From NCBI GenBank assembly GCA_947500845.1, contig CANMTP010000002.1, positions 186,001 to 250,000 on the forward strand: a stretch of DNA of 64,000 nt, given 5' to 3'. Shown piece after piece: positions 27,633-36,535 of the stretch. The translations under genes and the position numbers were made by a program. Position 1 is the first letter of the stretch; every line of letters starts with the position of its first letter. The DNA is from an uncultured Aquimarina sp. (GTDB lineage: Bacteria; Bacteroidota; Bacteroidia; Flavobacteriales; Flavobacteriaceae). Under the pieces are notes generated by a model that saw nothing but the letters and a program-made list of their open reading frames with translations, was not told the DNA's origin and did no database searches.

Positions 27633-28907
27633 TTATTTGTCAGATTTTTTTTCAGTTTCAGTAGTTACCTTATCTCCTGTCTTAAGAATTTTTGTAACTG
27701 TATTATATGGTCCGGTTATGACTTCGTCTCCAACTTTTAATCCTTCTGTGATCTCGATGTTACTATCATCTTGAATTCCGGTTTTGATCACCCTAAGTTT
27801 AGCATTTTCTCCTTCTTTCACAAACACGCACTCAAATTTCTCATCAGGTCCAGCGAGTTTATCCTTAGTAGTTTTTTCAGGTACACTAGAGGTATCACTT
27901 TTGATTACAATAGCACTTATGGGGACACCAATAACATCTTCCCTTTTGTCTGTAATCACATCAACTGTTGCAGTCATACCAGGTCGAAATGGTGAATAGC
28001 TATGTGGCTTTCCTTCAATTAAATCTTTATAAGATTCTTCAAGAATACGCACTTTAACCCTAAAATTAGTTACCTGATCTGCACTTGTAGCATTCTCTGC
28101 AGAATTAGCAATTTCTGTTACAAGCCCTTTAAATTCTTTTTTGAGATAGGCATCAACTTCTACAATAGTCGAATCACCGATAGAGACTTTAACAATATCA
28201 TTTTCATTTACATCAACTTCAACTTCCATGTTGTTAAGATTAGCAACACGAACAATTTCAGTTCCAGCCATTTGTTGAGTACCTACCACTCGTTCACCTA
28301 ATTCGACAGATAGTTTCGAAATTGTACCAGTCATGGGTGCATAAATAGTAGTTCTACTCAAATTATCTTTTGCTTCATTCACTGTAGCCTGCGCACTTTT
28401 GACATTATAAAAGGCAGACTGTCTTGCAGCCTTTGCAACCTCATATGCCGAAACAGAAGCATCCCAATCGGCTTTAGAAATCACTCCTCTTTCAAATAAC
28501 CCTTTATTACGATCGTAATTTAATTGAGCTTCTGTTAAACTTGCTTCGGCTTGTTGGAGACCAGCCCTTACATTTTGAAGCGCTGCCTGAGATCTGTTTA
28601 ATCCAGATTGGATGATATCAGGATTGATACGCACCAAAAGATCGCCTTTCTCTACTTGTTGACCCTCTTTGATAGGTAAGTTAATAATTTCTCCAGATAC
28701 TTCTGAAGAAAGCTTAACCTCTACTTCTGGCTGAATCTTACCTGTAGCAGCAACCGTTTCAACGATATCAATTTTTTCGATCTTAGTTGTAGATACCTCT
28801 TTAAAGTTACCACTCTTACCAAACCATCCTGCCTTTTTACCATAGATAAGCATTATGATCAAGAGTAATACAGCACCTAAAATAAAAAGTAATGTTTTTC
28901 TATTCAT
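27633..28907 (-). CDS. MacA/HlyD-family periplasmic adaptor of an ABC exporter, second copy
   Basis: A 424-residue membrane-fusion protein that links an inner-membrane MacB-type transporter to TolC. It has an N-terminal membrane anchor (LLFILGAVLLLIIMLIYG, about 5-22), a lipoyl-like segment (GEIINLPIKEGQQVEKGDLLVRIN), a long coiled-coil hairpin (about 95-200), a matching lipoyl half (IYAPMTGTISKLSVELGERVVGTQ) and a beta-barrel domain. The Lys-rich C-terminus (KVTTETEKKSDK) is an unremarkable tail. It lies after TolC in an operon that has a first adaptor before TolC, giving two adaptors for one ATPase. It is not identical to the first and is longer. Confidence 0.9.
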   Translation of the reverse strand: MNRKTLLFILGAVLLLIIMLIYGKKAGWFGKSGNFKEVSTTKIEKIDIVETVAATGKIQPEVEVKLSSEVSGEIINLPIKEGQQVEKGDLLVRINPDIIQSGLNRSQAALQNVRAGLQQAEASLTEAQLNYDRNKGLFERGVISKADWDASVSAYEVAKAARQSAFYNVKSAQATVNEAKDNLSRTTIYAPMTGTISKLSVELGERVVGTQQMAGTEIVRVANLNNMEVEVDVNENDIVKVSIGDSTIVEVDAYLKKEFKGLVTEIANSAENATSADQVTNFRVKVRILEESYKDLIEGKPHSYSPFRPGMTATVDVITDKREDVIGVPISAIVIKSDTSSVPEKTTKDKLAGPDEKFECVFVKEGENAKLRVIKTGIQDDSNIEITEGLKVGDEVITGPYNTVTKILKTGDKVTTETEKKSDK

Positions 28908-28986
28908 GACCTATTTTAACGTTAATTGTCTGATATGAAATTACAATCTTTTAGATAATAGCCAAAAAAATAGAAAGGCTTATTAC

Positions 28987-30321
28987 TTATAATTTTATAT
29001 CTGCTATCTTTATTCCGAAGTAAAGCTCTAAAACTTTCAGCTTAAAAATGTAATCGAATTTGTTCTGTACTTCTTGACTTTGCGCATTCTCCAATCTAAA
29101 CTTTGACTGGCTAAAATCGAAGGCATTTGTCAGCCCTACATCATAACGATCCTTTGCATACTCATAGGCTCTTTCTTGTGCTTTGACAGAAACCAATGAA
29201 GCCTCATAAGCTTCTGCAGCTCCCCTGGCATCCAAATAAGCCTGATATACATTGCTATCCAGATCTAATTGTGCCTGCTCCAACTGAAATTCGGCTCGTT
29301 TTGTACTTATTTTATTTCTTTTAACATTAGCTCTTGTCGTGAAGCCATTTAGTACCGGTAAACTCAATTGTAAACCATAAGAAAATCCATCGTTTTCATA
29401 TAATTGTTCTGTAAAACCTCTAGATAAAAAGTCGTTATCTGCCCATCTGGTATTATATCCAAAAAATGCATTTAAAGTTGGATAATATCCTCCTCTTGCC
29501 AGCTGAAGATCTTTTTCTGCTAATAATTTATTTTGTTCTGCAATTTGAACTTCATATCTCGCCTCTCTTGCTTTTGCCATAACCTCATCTACAGGTTTTT
29601 CTAACATTTCTGCTCCTGGGACTAAATATTCCTGTTCGGCAATATCAAAACTTTCATAATCTTTGATTAATAACGTTTGCGCTAGGCTTATCAACGAAAT
29701 TTGAACAGCATTTTCTGCCTGCACAATACGAGTCAGTTCATCTGCAGAGGTAGCTTCAATTTCTAAAAGATCTCCTTGCGGTAGTACTCCTGCATCCACC
29801 AAATCCTTAGTTCTCTGTAGTTGTTCTAATGTAATCTCATGTTGTTTTTCTATAACCTTCAAAGATTCCTTGTTCAGCAGAACTTGCAAATAACTGTTTG
29901 CCACAAATAAAGCAATATCATCCTTTGATTTACCTAAATTATACTGACTCAACAACTTATTTAATTTTGCTCTTTGTAGCTGACGCAAATTACGTAAACC
30001 ATCGAATAAAGTTAGTCCTACATTAACACCTGTAGTAAATGATGTAAATGTTGAAGTTTCAAATGCATTGGTTACGGGGTTAATATTTGCTCCAGTATTT
30101 GAAGATAGGGTCCCGTTAGCACTCACGCTCGGTACAAAATTTCCCAAAGCGCCCAATCTATCTATACTAGCGGATTCTATATCCAGTTCAGACTGCTTTA
30201 TAGTAATATTGTTTTCTAAAGCATATTCTACACACTCACGCAACGTCCATTTCTTTTCTTGCGCCTGAATCCCAAACACGCCTAATAGTGTTATTAATAA
30301 AATTGAAGTTTTAATTCGCAT
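28987..30321 (-). CDS. TolC-family outer-membrane efflux protein
   Basis: A 444-residue TolC-type trimeric channel. The signal peptide ends at FGIQAQEKK. WTLRECVEYALENNITIKQSELD and the matching ...LALGNF... repeats are the two-fold helical hairpins expected of the OEP family, and DVGLTNAFDFSQSKFRLENAQ near the C-terminus is the typical second-repeat region. The channel spans the outer membrane and long periplasmic tunnel and joins the adaptors. It sits between the two adaptor genes in the operon, with small gaps on each side. Confidence 0.93.
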   Translation of the reverse strand: MRIKTSILLITLLGVFGIQAQEKKWTLRECVEYALENNITIKQSELDIESASIDRLGALGNFVPSVSANGTLSSNTGANINPVTNAFETSTFTSFTTGVNVGLTLFDGLRNLRQLQRAKLNKLLSQYNLGKSKDDIALFVANSYLQVLLNKESLKVIEKQHEITLEQLQRTKDLVDAGVLPQGDLLEIEATSADELTRIVQAENAVQISLISLAQTLLIKDYESFDIAEQEYLVPGAEMLEKPVDEVMAKAREARYEVQIAEQNKLLAEKDLQLARGGYYPTLNAFFGYNTRWADNDFLSRGFTEQLYENDGFSYGLQLSLPVLNGFTTRANVKRNKISTKRAEFQLEQAQLDLDSNVYQAYLDARGAAEAYEASLVSVKAQERAYEYAKDRYDVGLTNAFDFSQSKFRLENAQSQEVQNKFDYIFKLKVLELYFGIKIADIKL

Positions 30322-30380
30322 AATGCCTATAAGTATATAATTGATCGATGTTGTTACAAAAAAAATGATTTATTTAGAAA

Positions 30381-31493
30381 TCAATTAGTAAACTCAGGTT
30401 TTTTAATAATATTCCATACCTTGAGTTTATCATCTTTGGTAATACCGCTTTTGATTTCCACATTAATCCCGTCACTAATCCCTAATTCAATATCTCTCTT
30501 CTCAAATTGTTGATCAGCAACTTCAATCTCTACAAAAGGTTTTTGCGTTTTGTCATCATATTGTATTAACGCTTCTTTGAGTGCCATAACACTATCAGCC
30601 CTTGCCAAAATTATAGAAGCATTAGCACTAAGTCCTGCTCTGATAAAAGTACTGTCCTTTTTCTTTAAAGTCCCTTTAATTTCAAATTGTATAGCACCAT
30701 TCTCTTCATTTCCTTTGGGCGCTATATAATCTAAGACAGCATCAAATTTTTTATTTTCTATGGCTCCCACCGTAATTTCTAAAGGAAGTTTCTCTTTAAT
30801 TTTTCCTACCTCGCTTTCATCAACCTTACCTTCAAAAATCATTTCCCCAACGTCTGCAACGGTTGCGATCGTAGTACCATCATTAAAATTATTAGCCTCT
30901 ATCACTTGGTTTCCTGATTTTACAGGAACTTCTAATACCATTCCGGTTACTGTAGATCTTATCAAGGTATTGGCCACACTACTTAATCCTCTAGCAGTTC
31001 CTGTTTTGACTATCTGATAATTTTGCTTTGCTGCATCATACGATTGCTTTGCTTGTTTAAAAGTTACATCAACACCGTCAAACTCATTGGCAGAGATAAC
31101 TCCTTTATCAAAAAGCTCTTTTTGCCTATTATAAATTTTTTCTTGATTATCAAGAGCAATTTTAGCGCTCTCTACTGCGTTTTGTGCACTTTGTAATGAA
31201 GAAATATTAGGTACCACTCTAATTTTGGCGATAAGGTCACCTGATTTGATCTGATCGCCGGCCTCAATATAAATTTCTTCAATAATACCAGAAATATTAG
31301 GTTTGATTAACACCTCTTCTTTTGGAACAATACTACCAGTAGCAACTGCTTTTTTAATGATAGTTTCTATGGAAGCCTGTTCAGTTTCATAGGTAACGGG
31401 GTCTTCCTGATTTTTTTTATACAGATAGTACAATGATCCTGCAAATACAGCTGTAATAATAACCAATATAATAATAGTAACAGTTTTTTTCAT
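30381..31493 (-). CDS. MacA/HlyD-family periplasmic adaptor of an ABC exporter, first copy
   Basis: A 370-residue membrane-fusion protein. Inner-membrane anchor at about 4-24 (VTIIILVIITAVFAGSLYYLY). The lipoyl-type segment GIIEEIYIEAGDQIKSGDLIAKI comes first, then a coiled-coil hairpin (SAQNAVESAKIALDNQEKIYN to FDGVDVTFKQAKQSYDAAKQN), a lipoyl half (TVTGMVLEVPVKSGNQVIEA) and a beta-barrel domain. It is shorter than the adaptor after TolC and lacks that copy's long central region. It follows the second MacB-like permease gene by 64 bp and likely pairs with one of the permeases; which one is not known. Confidence 0.9.
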   Translation of the reverse strand: MKKTVTIIILVIITAVFAGSLYYLYKKNQEDPVTYETEQASIETIIKKAVATGSIVPKEEVLIKPNISGIIEEIYIEAGDQIKSGDLIAKIRVVPNISSLQSAQNAVESAKIALDNQEKIYNRQKELFDKGVISANEFDGVDVTFKQAKQSYDAAKQNYQIVKTGTARGLSSVANTLIRSTVTGMVLEVPVKSGNQVIEANNFNDGTTIATVADVGEMIFEGKVDESEVGKIKEKLPLEITVGAIENKKFDAVLDYIAPKGNEENGAIQFEIKGTLKKKDSTFIRAGLSANASIILARADSVMALKEALIQYDDKTQKPFVEIEVADQQFEKRDIELGISDGINVEIKSGITKDDKLKVWNIIKKPEFTN

Positions 31494-31557
31494 TTTTAGT
31501 ATATAAAATTTATTAAGCTATCCCAACGGGAAAAGCCAAATTTGATTGATTTACTTA

Positions 31558-32823
31558 TTATTCTGAACGCAATGCGTCAATAGGTTTAGTTTTGATAGCC
31601 ACTTGTGCCGGAATCAAACCTGCCAATAGACCACTAGTGATTAATATTATGAGAGCAATGAATACAACTGACAAATCCACACTTGGATTAGCAAACATAG
31701 TATCATTACTAGGAGGCGTTCCATCTAACATTTTGTTAATCAAAAATATGATTCCGGTAGAGACAGCAATTCCTGTCATACCCGAAATGATAGTTAAAAA
31801 TATAGATTCTAATAATATTTGTCCTCTTACCGCCCAGGGTGAAGCCCCCAGGGCCCTGCGAATTCCTATTTCATTGGTTCTTTCCTTCACAACTATAAGC
31901 ATAATATTACTAATTCCAATAATTCCAGATAAAAGTATAAGTGTTCCTACGAAGTATGCAACCCCTTTTAGAGCCACGAATAAACCATTAATTTTACTAA
32001 ACTCGGCAAATAAATCAAAACTTCCCACAGCACGAATATCGTCGGGATGGATACTATGGTTTGTTTTTACTACTTCAATGACATCATCTTTAAGATTTGT
32101 AATGGATTGATCATCTTGAGCAGTTATTGCCATCCACCCTACACGTTCGCCATAATTAAAGGCTTGAGAAAAAGAAGTAAAAGGAACATAGATTTCTTTT
32201 TGTCCTTCTTCCCCATCTCCATTATTAGATTTTTTGGAGTACGTACCAATAACCATGAAATTCACCCCTTGTATTTTGATATATTCTCCTATGGGCTCTT
32301 CCCCTTCCGAAAAGAGTTCTTTTTGTACGCCACTTCCTATTACGGCAACTTTTCTTTTATTATCTATATCTCCATAATTTATAAATCTTCCCGAAGTAAT
32401 ATTAATGGGATCCTGCTTAATAATTTCAGGATAATCCCCATACACGTTGTAAGCTCCTGTATTAAGCCCCCTTACTACATTGTTAGACCCTCTAAATCCA
32501 CCTAATCTATTTCTAGGAGAGATATACATTAAGCCAGGTACTTGTTGTCGAATAGAAGGGACATCTCCTATTTTAAAATTGAATTTTCTACCTTTTGGTA
32601 ACCCCTTGTAAGGCCGCGATGCAGTTTGAGTCCACATAAACATAGTGTTCGTTGCTATATCACCAAAACCTTGTTTTACACCGTTTTCTAAACCTTTACC
32701 GGCTGCTAGGAGAATTACCAAAATAAAAATCCCCCAAAAGACACCAAAAGCGGTCAACAAAGTTCTAAACCAATTAGCTGTTAGTGCTTCAATTATTTCG
32801 TTCCAACTATCTCTGCTAAACAT
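31558..32823 (-). CDS. MacB-like ABC transporter permease, second of two
   Basis: A 421-residue inner-membrane protein of the FtsX/MacB permease type. An N-terminal helix (WFRTLLTAFGVFWGIFILVILLAAGKG) is followed by a large periplasmic MacB_PCD domain (about 45-285) and three more helices with a C-terminal block of VKERTNEIGIRRALGASPWAVR, the conserved coupling region, ending in a VAIKTKPIDALRSE helix. It has no ATPase domain, which is supplied by the separate gene at 34065-34766. It begins 1 bp after the first permease's stop, which shows tight coupling. The pair is similar in plan but different in sequence, so they may form a heterodimer. Confidence 0.92.
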   Translation of the reverse strand: MFSRDSWNEIIEALTANWFRTLLTAFGVFWGIFILVILLAAGKGLENGVKQGFGDIATNTMFMWTQTASRPYKGLPKGRKFNFKIGDVPSIRQQVPGLMYISPRNRLGGFRGSNNVVRGLNTGAYNVYGDYPEIIKQDPINITSGRFINYGDIDNKRKVAVIGSGVQKELFSEGEEPIGEYIKIQGVNFMVIGTYSKKSNNGDGEEGQKEIYVPFTSFSQAFNYGERVGWMAITAQDDQSITNLKDDVIEVVKTNHSIHPDDIRAVGSFDLFAEFSKINGLFVALKGVAYFVGTLILLSGIIGISNIMLIVVKERTNEIGIRRALGASPWAVRGQILLESIFLTIISGMTGIAVSTGIIFLINKMLDGTPPSNDTMFANPSVDLSVVFIALIILITSGLLAGLIPAQVAIKTKPIDALRSE

Positions 32824-32824
32824 A

Positions 32825-34072
32825 TTATTCGTCTCTAAGTGCTACTATCGGTTTAATTTTAACAGCTCTCCAGGCTGGAAAAAATCCTGCTAATGCTCCT
32901 GCAAAAATAAGAATGAAAACCGTTGTGAGTGCTACATTAAAATTTACAGAAGGATTGGCAATAAACTCGGTTTGTATCATAGGGCCTGCAAGCTCTAATA
33001 AGGCTAATCCTAAGATTAGTCCTGTAAAACCCGCAATTGCCGTAACAAAAATAGCTTCTTGAAGAATCATTCCGATTATCGACATGGGTTGCGCTCCTAA
33101 GGCTTTACGAATTCCTATTTCTTTTGTTCTTTCTTTAACGATAATGAGCATGATATTGCTAACTCCAACTACACCGGCTATTATTGTGCAAATACCAACC
33201 CACCAAAAAAATGCCTTAATCATAAAAATCAGATTATAGAAACGTTTGGCATTTTCTAGCGAATTATTGATACCAATTGCCCTCTCATCTGAAGGAGCTA
33301 TAACATGTTTCGTTTTTAAATAAGATTCCATTGACGCTACAAACTCCATTGACTTTTTAACCGCGGTTTCAAAATTTTCTTCAGGTTGAAGTGTATACGT
33401 AAGATTGTTGATGTATTGCCCCCGATTAAAAACACTTTGAGCAGTTGTAGAAGGTACAATTACTTTTTCTTCTTCGCGATCACCTCCTTCATCACTATAT
33501 ATTCCAATCACTTTAAATAAAATATCATTAAGCTTAATATAGATTCCGACAGGGTTATCAACATCTTTAAGTAGTTCCTTCTTAATCTTGTTACCAACTA
33601 CAACGACTTTTCTTCTTTCTCTAACGTCATCTTCATTGATAAACCTTCCTGATAGTAAAGATTCATTTTCAATAAATTGGAAACCCGGAAACGCTCCTTC
33701 TATTCGATAATTTCCAGATTCTTTTTCGTAAGAAACAATGCCATCCCAAATTCTAACTAAAGATGATTGATGCTCTAGATTATCTCCTTCCAACTTATCA
33801 ATAAATTCAAAATCCTCATTCGTCATTTGAATAGATCTGCCGGGATTCAACCCTTTGTATTCTTTTGAAGTAGTTCTTGTCCACACCCATACACTGTTGG
33901 CTGCATCATCCCGAAATTCTTTAGAAATACCATTTTGCATTCCCTGTCCAACTCCCAACAGAAGAACCAAAATAAAAATTCCAGATGCCACCGATATACT
34001 AGTAAGAAACGTTCGTAATTTATTTTTGGCAATAGTGTCGAACATTTCCTGCCATCGTTCTAAACTAAACAT
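32825..34072 (-). CDS. MacB-like ABC transporter permease, first of two
   Basis: A 415-residue inner-membrane permease of the MacB type. N-terminal helix LRTFLTSISVASGIFILVLLLGVGQG, a periplasmic MacB_PCD domain (about 45-285), then FFWWVGICTIIAGVVGVSNIMLIIVKERTKEIGIRKALGAQPMS and two last helices, ending VKIKPIVALRDE. It overlaps the 3' end of the ATPase gene by 8 bp and is 1 bp from the next permease. Compared with the neighbour the periplasmic domain is clearly divergent, suggesting separate roles in one complex. Confidence 0.92.
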   Translation of the reverse strand: MFSLERWQEMFDTIAKNKLRTFLTSISVASGIFILVLLLGVGQGMQNGISKEFRDDAANSVWVWTRTTSKEYKGLNPGRSIQMTNEDFEFIDKLEGDNLEHQSSLVRIWDGIVSYEKESGNYRIEGAFPGFQFIENESLLSGRFINEDDVRERRKVVVVGNKIKKELLKDVDNPVGIYIKLNDILFKVIGIYSDEGGDREEEKVIVPSTTAQSVFNRGQYINNLTYTLQPEENFETAVKKSMEFVASMESYLKTKHVIAPSDERAIGINNSLENAKRFYNLIFMIKAFFWWVGICTIIAGVVGVSNIMLIIVKERTKEIGIRKALGAQPMSIIGMILQEAIFVTAIAGFTGLILGLALLELAGPMIQTEFIANPSVNFNVALTTVFILIFAGALAGFFPAWRAVKIKPIVALRDE

Positions 34073-34766
34073 TTACATTTGCTTTTACTTGTTTTACTAT
34101 TGTATCATCAATGATAACCCCATCTTTTAAATTCACTATTCGTTTTGACATATTAGCGATATCTGGCTCGTGAGTTACAATTAGAATTGTTTTTCCTTCA
34201 TCATTGATTCCTTGTATAAGTTCCATAACATCATATGAAGTCTTCGTATCTAGAGCTCCGGTAGGTTCGTCGGCTAATAATACTTTCGGTTCTGATGCCA
34301 TGGCTCTAGCAATAGCAACTCTTTGTTTTTGCCCCCCAGACAACTCATTGGGAAGGTGTGTAGACCATTCTGCTAGACCAACTTTTTCTAAATAATGCAT
34401 TGCTTTGTCTTGCCTTTCTTTTCTCTTTATCCCCTGATAATACAGCGGTAAAGCTACATTATCCACTGCATTTTTATACGTAATTAAATTAAATGACTGA
34501 AAGATAAAACCCAAAAATTTATTTCGATATTGGGCTGCTATTTTTTCATTAAGGTTTTTTATAGGTAGACCATCCAGAAAATAACTGCCGCTATCTGCTT
34601 CGTCCAACATCCCCAAAATATTTAGCAACGTAGATTTCCCTGAACCAGATGATCCCATAATAGCCACCAATTCACCTTCTTTAACACTAAAATCTATTCC
34701 TTTGAGTACATGAAGCGAATTGCTTCCCATCTGGTAGGATTTATGTAAGTCTTTTATTTCAATCAT
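34065..34766 (-). CDS. ABC transporter ATP-binding protein of the MacB/LolD type
   Basis: A 233-residue cytoplasmic ATPase for the MacB-like permeases. Walker A GSSGSGKSTLLN at about 38-49, Q-loop FIFQSFNL, signature LSGGQKQRVAIARA, Walker B VLLADEPTGALD, and H-loop VTHEPDIA are all intact. I start it at 34766 (MIEIKDLHKSYQMG); an in-frame ATG 36 bp upstream would add an N-terminal tail not seen in this family. The gene is first of the exporter unit. The absence of a fused permease fits the LolCDE/MacB-like split-gene form. Confidence 0.94.
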   Translation of the reverse strand: MIEIKDLHKSYQMGSNSLHVLKGIDFSVKEGELVAIMGSSGSGKSTLLNILGMLDEADSGSYFLDGLPIKNLNEKIAAQYRNKFLGFIFQSFNLITYKNAVDNVALPLYYQGIKRKERQDKAMHYLEKVGLAEWSTHLPNELSGGQKQRVAIARAMASEPKVLLADEPTGALDTKTSYDVMELIQGINDEGKTILIVTHEPDIANMSKRIVNLKDGVIIDDTIVKQVKANVNV

Positions 34767-34981
34767 ACTGCATGAATAAGATTTGAGAGGCGCAAAAATC
34801 ATGCCTCAATAAAACAGAGACTCACTAACAGAACAAAAAAATTAAGTCAATCTTATAGTTTTCCCCACGAAGACTTTTTGATTGGTTAGCGTCGTCTTTT
34901 ACATAAGACTAACCATTTATGATTTTTGTTACATCCCAAAACGTTATGAATATGTTAAAATTATCGTGGTATCGGAAATAA

Positions 34982-35212
34982 CTATTGCTTAGATGTTGAA
35001 GCTTTTATCTTGTTTTTGTAAATGAAATATCCAACAGCTCCTATCAAGATATATGGGATAATCATTAGGTACACGATTCCATTATTGATCCCTTTTGCTG
35101 TTTCCTGTCCTTCTTCACTTTCTAAAACGGCTCTACACATAGCACATTGTGCTTCTGCCGATAAGGTAGTGAATACTAAAAATAGTACTATATATATGCT
35201 CTTTCGATTCAT
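34982..35212 (-). CDS. Small membrane protein with a periplasmic CxxC motif, oxidase cluster
   Basis: A 76-residue protein with a signal-like segment (1-20, SIYIVLFLVFTTLSAEAQ), then CAMC at 23-26, a short polar linker, and a membrane helix (GIVYLMIIPYILIGAVGYFIYK) ending in a basic tail. The Cys pair would face the periplasm. It is next after the DUF420 and SCO genes in the oxidase-assembly cluster, where small CxxC proteins of this type are repeatedly found in Bacteroidota. A copper or redox role in oxidase assembly is a reasonable inference but is not shown by sequence. The family has no name I recognise. Confidence 0.75.
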   Translation of the reverse strand: MNRKSIYIVLFLVFTTLSAEAQCAMCRAVLESEEGQETAKGINNGIVYLMIIPYILIGAVGYFIYKNKIKASTSKQ

Positions 35213-35259
35213 TTGTTGATTTCCATCTGCGCTGGAATAACAGGTTAAAGTTTCAAATA

Positions 35260-35802
35260 TTAATTATAATACGGTGATATCATTATATATACTACAACTC
35301 CTGTAATAGCAACATACAGCCAAATCGGAAATGTTATTCTTGCGATTTTCTTATGTTTATCAAATCGTTGAGACAATGCTCTAACATAGGTTACTAAAAC
35401 AAAAGGAATTACAAGCACAGATAGCACAATATGGGTAATCAAAATAAAGTAATATAGGTAACGAATAGCTCCCTCACCTCCAAACTTGGTAGAATCACTG
35501 GTCATATGGTAAGCTACATACATGATTAAAAAGAGTACAGAACAAAGAATTGCAGTTTTCATCAATCCTTCGTGTAATTTTATCTTTTTGTTCTTAATCG
35601 CCCATAATGCTACCAAAAGAATTAGGGCCGTTAATCCATTAACCGAAGCATAAATTGGTGGTAAAAAAGTAAGTGGCTCGACATTGAACCCCAGTTTTCT
35701 TAAATTCACACCAAACAATGCAGCTACAACAAGGGGAATAGCGATCGATAGTACAATGATCCACTTGTTATATTTTTGTTCTATAGCAGTTGAATTACTC
35801 AT
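35260..35802 (-). CDS. DUF420 membrane protein, possible cytochrome c oxidase assembly factor
   Basis: A 180-residue protein with five predicted helices (WIIVLSIAIPLVVAALFG, FLPPIYASVNGLTALILLVALWAI, TAILCSVLFLIMYVAYH, YFILITHIVLSVLVIPFVLVTY, WLYVAITGVVVYIMI). It matches DUF420 (CtaM/YozB family), a group linked to cytochrome c oxidase assembly; several His residues in or near the helices may bind metal or haem. Its start overlaps the SCO gene's stop by 8 bp, so the two are translationally coupled. Placed in the SCO-DUF420-CxxC unit. Confidence 0.85.
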   Translation of the reverse strand: MSNSTAIEQKYNKWIIVLSIAIPLVVAALFGVNLRKLGFNVEPLTFLPPIYASVNGLTALILLVALWAIKNKKIKLHEGLMKTAILCSVLFLIMYVAYHMTSDSTKFGGEGAIRYLYYFILITHIVLSVLVIPFVLVTYVRALSQRFDKHKKIARITFPIWLYVAITGVVVYIMISPYYN

Positions 35803-36529
35803 CTTTATCCAGTAATTTTTTTATATCTTCTAATAAAATTGTTATCTGTTCTTCTTCTCCGTTACTGTCTACCTTCTCATCTACGCCGATAGTTCCTCTA
35901 TAATAAATAATTGGATTACCAGAAGCGTCATATCGTGATCGAATATATCCGTCTTGATCAATTAATGCAAAATAGCCATTATGCTCGAACCCACCGGGAA
36001 CATCGGGATTCTCTGCAGCATAAATATTAAACCCTGAATTAGCAAGATCATAGATGTCTTCTCTATCTCCAGTTAAAAAATGCCAATCGGGATCTGTAAC
36101 CTTATAATTTTCGGCATATGTTTTAAGCCTTCTTGGGGTATCATACTTTGGATTTATTGTAAACGAAGCTACTCCAAAATCTGGATAGTCTTTTAATTGA
36201 TTCTGAAGGTATACCAGATTTTTACTCATTTTTGGGCAAATCGTAGGGCAACTTGTAAAGAAAAAATCTACCACATATACTTTCCCCTTATAGTCATGAT
36301 TTGTAATTAAAACACTATCCTGATCCAGAAATGCAAATTCTGGTACTTTTTTTGGTTCTCCGTTAATTTTTATATACGAAAGATTTTCGTTTGTAATAGG
36401 ATTATTGGCACTCATCCTATCATTTTTGATCACTGAAGTACTTTTTACTCTATTTACAATTCTTGGAATGAAAATAATACCAAAGATTAGTATAATAAAT
36501 GAGATACCAACGTATGAATACTTTTTCAT
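35795..36529 (-). CDS. SCO1/SenC-family copper chaperone
   Basis: SCO proteins deliver copper to the CuA site of cytochrome c oxidase. This 244-residue protein has an N-terminal membrane anchor (about 5-24, YVGISFIILIFGIIFIP) and a periplasmic thioredoxin-fold domain with the copper-binding CPTICP motif (Cys94 and Cys98) and a conserved His in the GGFEHNGYFALID segment at about 182. It overlaps the DUF420 gene by 8 bp and follows a SCO-like gene lacking these cysteines. The whole unit sits downstream of the oxidase subunit genes, so its role in CuA insertion is well supported by context. Confidence 0.94.
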   Translation of the reverse strand: MKKYSYVGISFIILIFGIIFIPRIVNRVKSTSVIKNDRMSANNPITNENLSYIKINGEPKKVPEFAFLDQDSVLITNHDYKGKVYVVDFFFTSCPTICPKMSKNLVYLQNQLKDYPDFGVASFTINPKYDTPRRLKTYAENYKVTDPDWHFLTGDREDIYDLANSGFNIYAAENPDVPGGFEHNGYFALIDQDGYIRSRYDASGNPIIYYRGTIGVDEKVDSNGEEEQITILLEDIKKLLDKDE

Positions 36530-36535
36530 AATCGA

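Noticed and set aside
34880..34930. Hairpin-like GGTTAG/CTAACC repeat between the exporter ATPase gene and the CxxC gene
   Set aside because: The stem is imperfect and not followed by a T-run on either strand.
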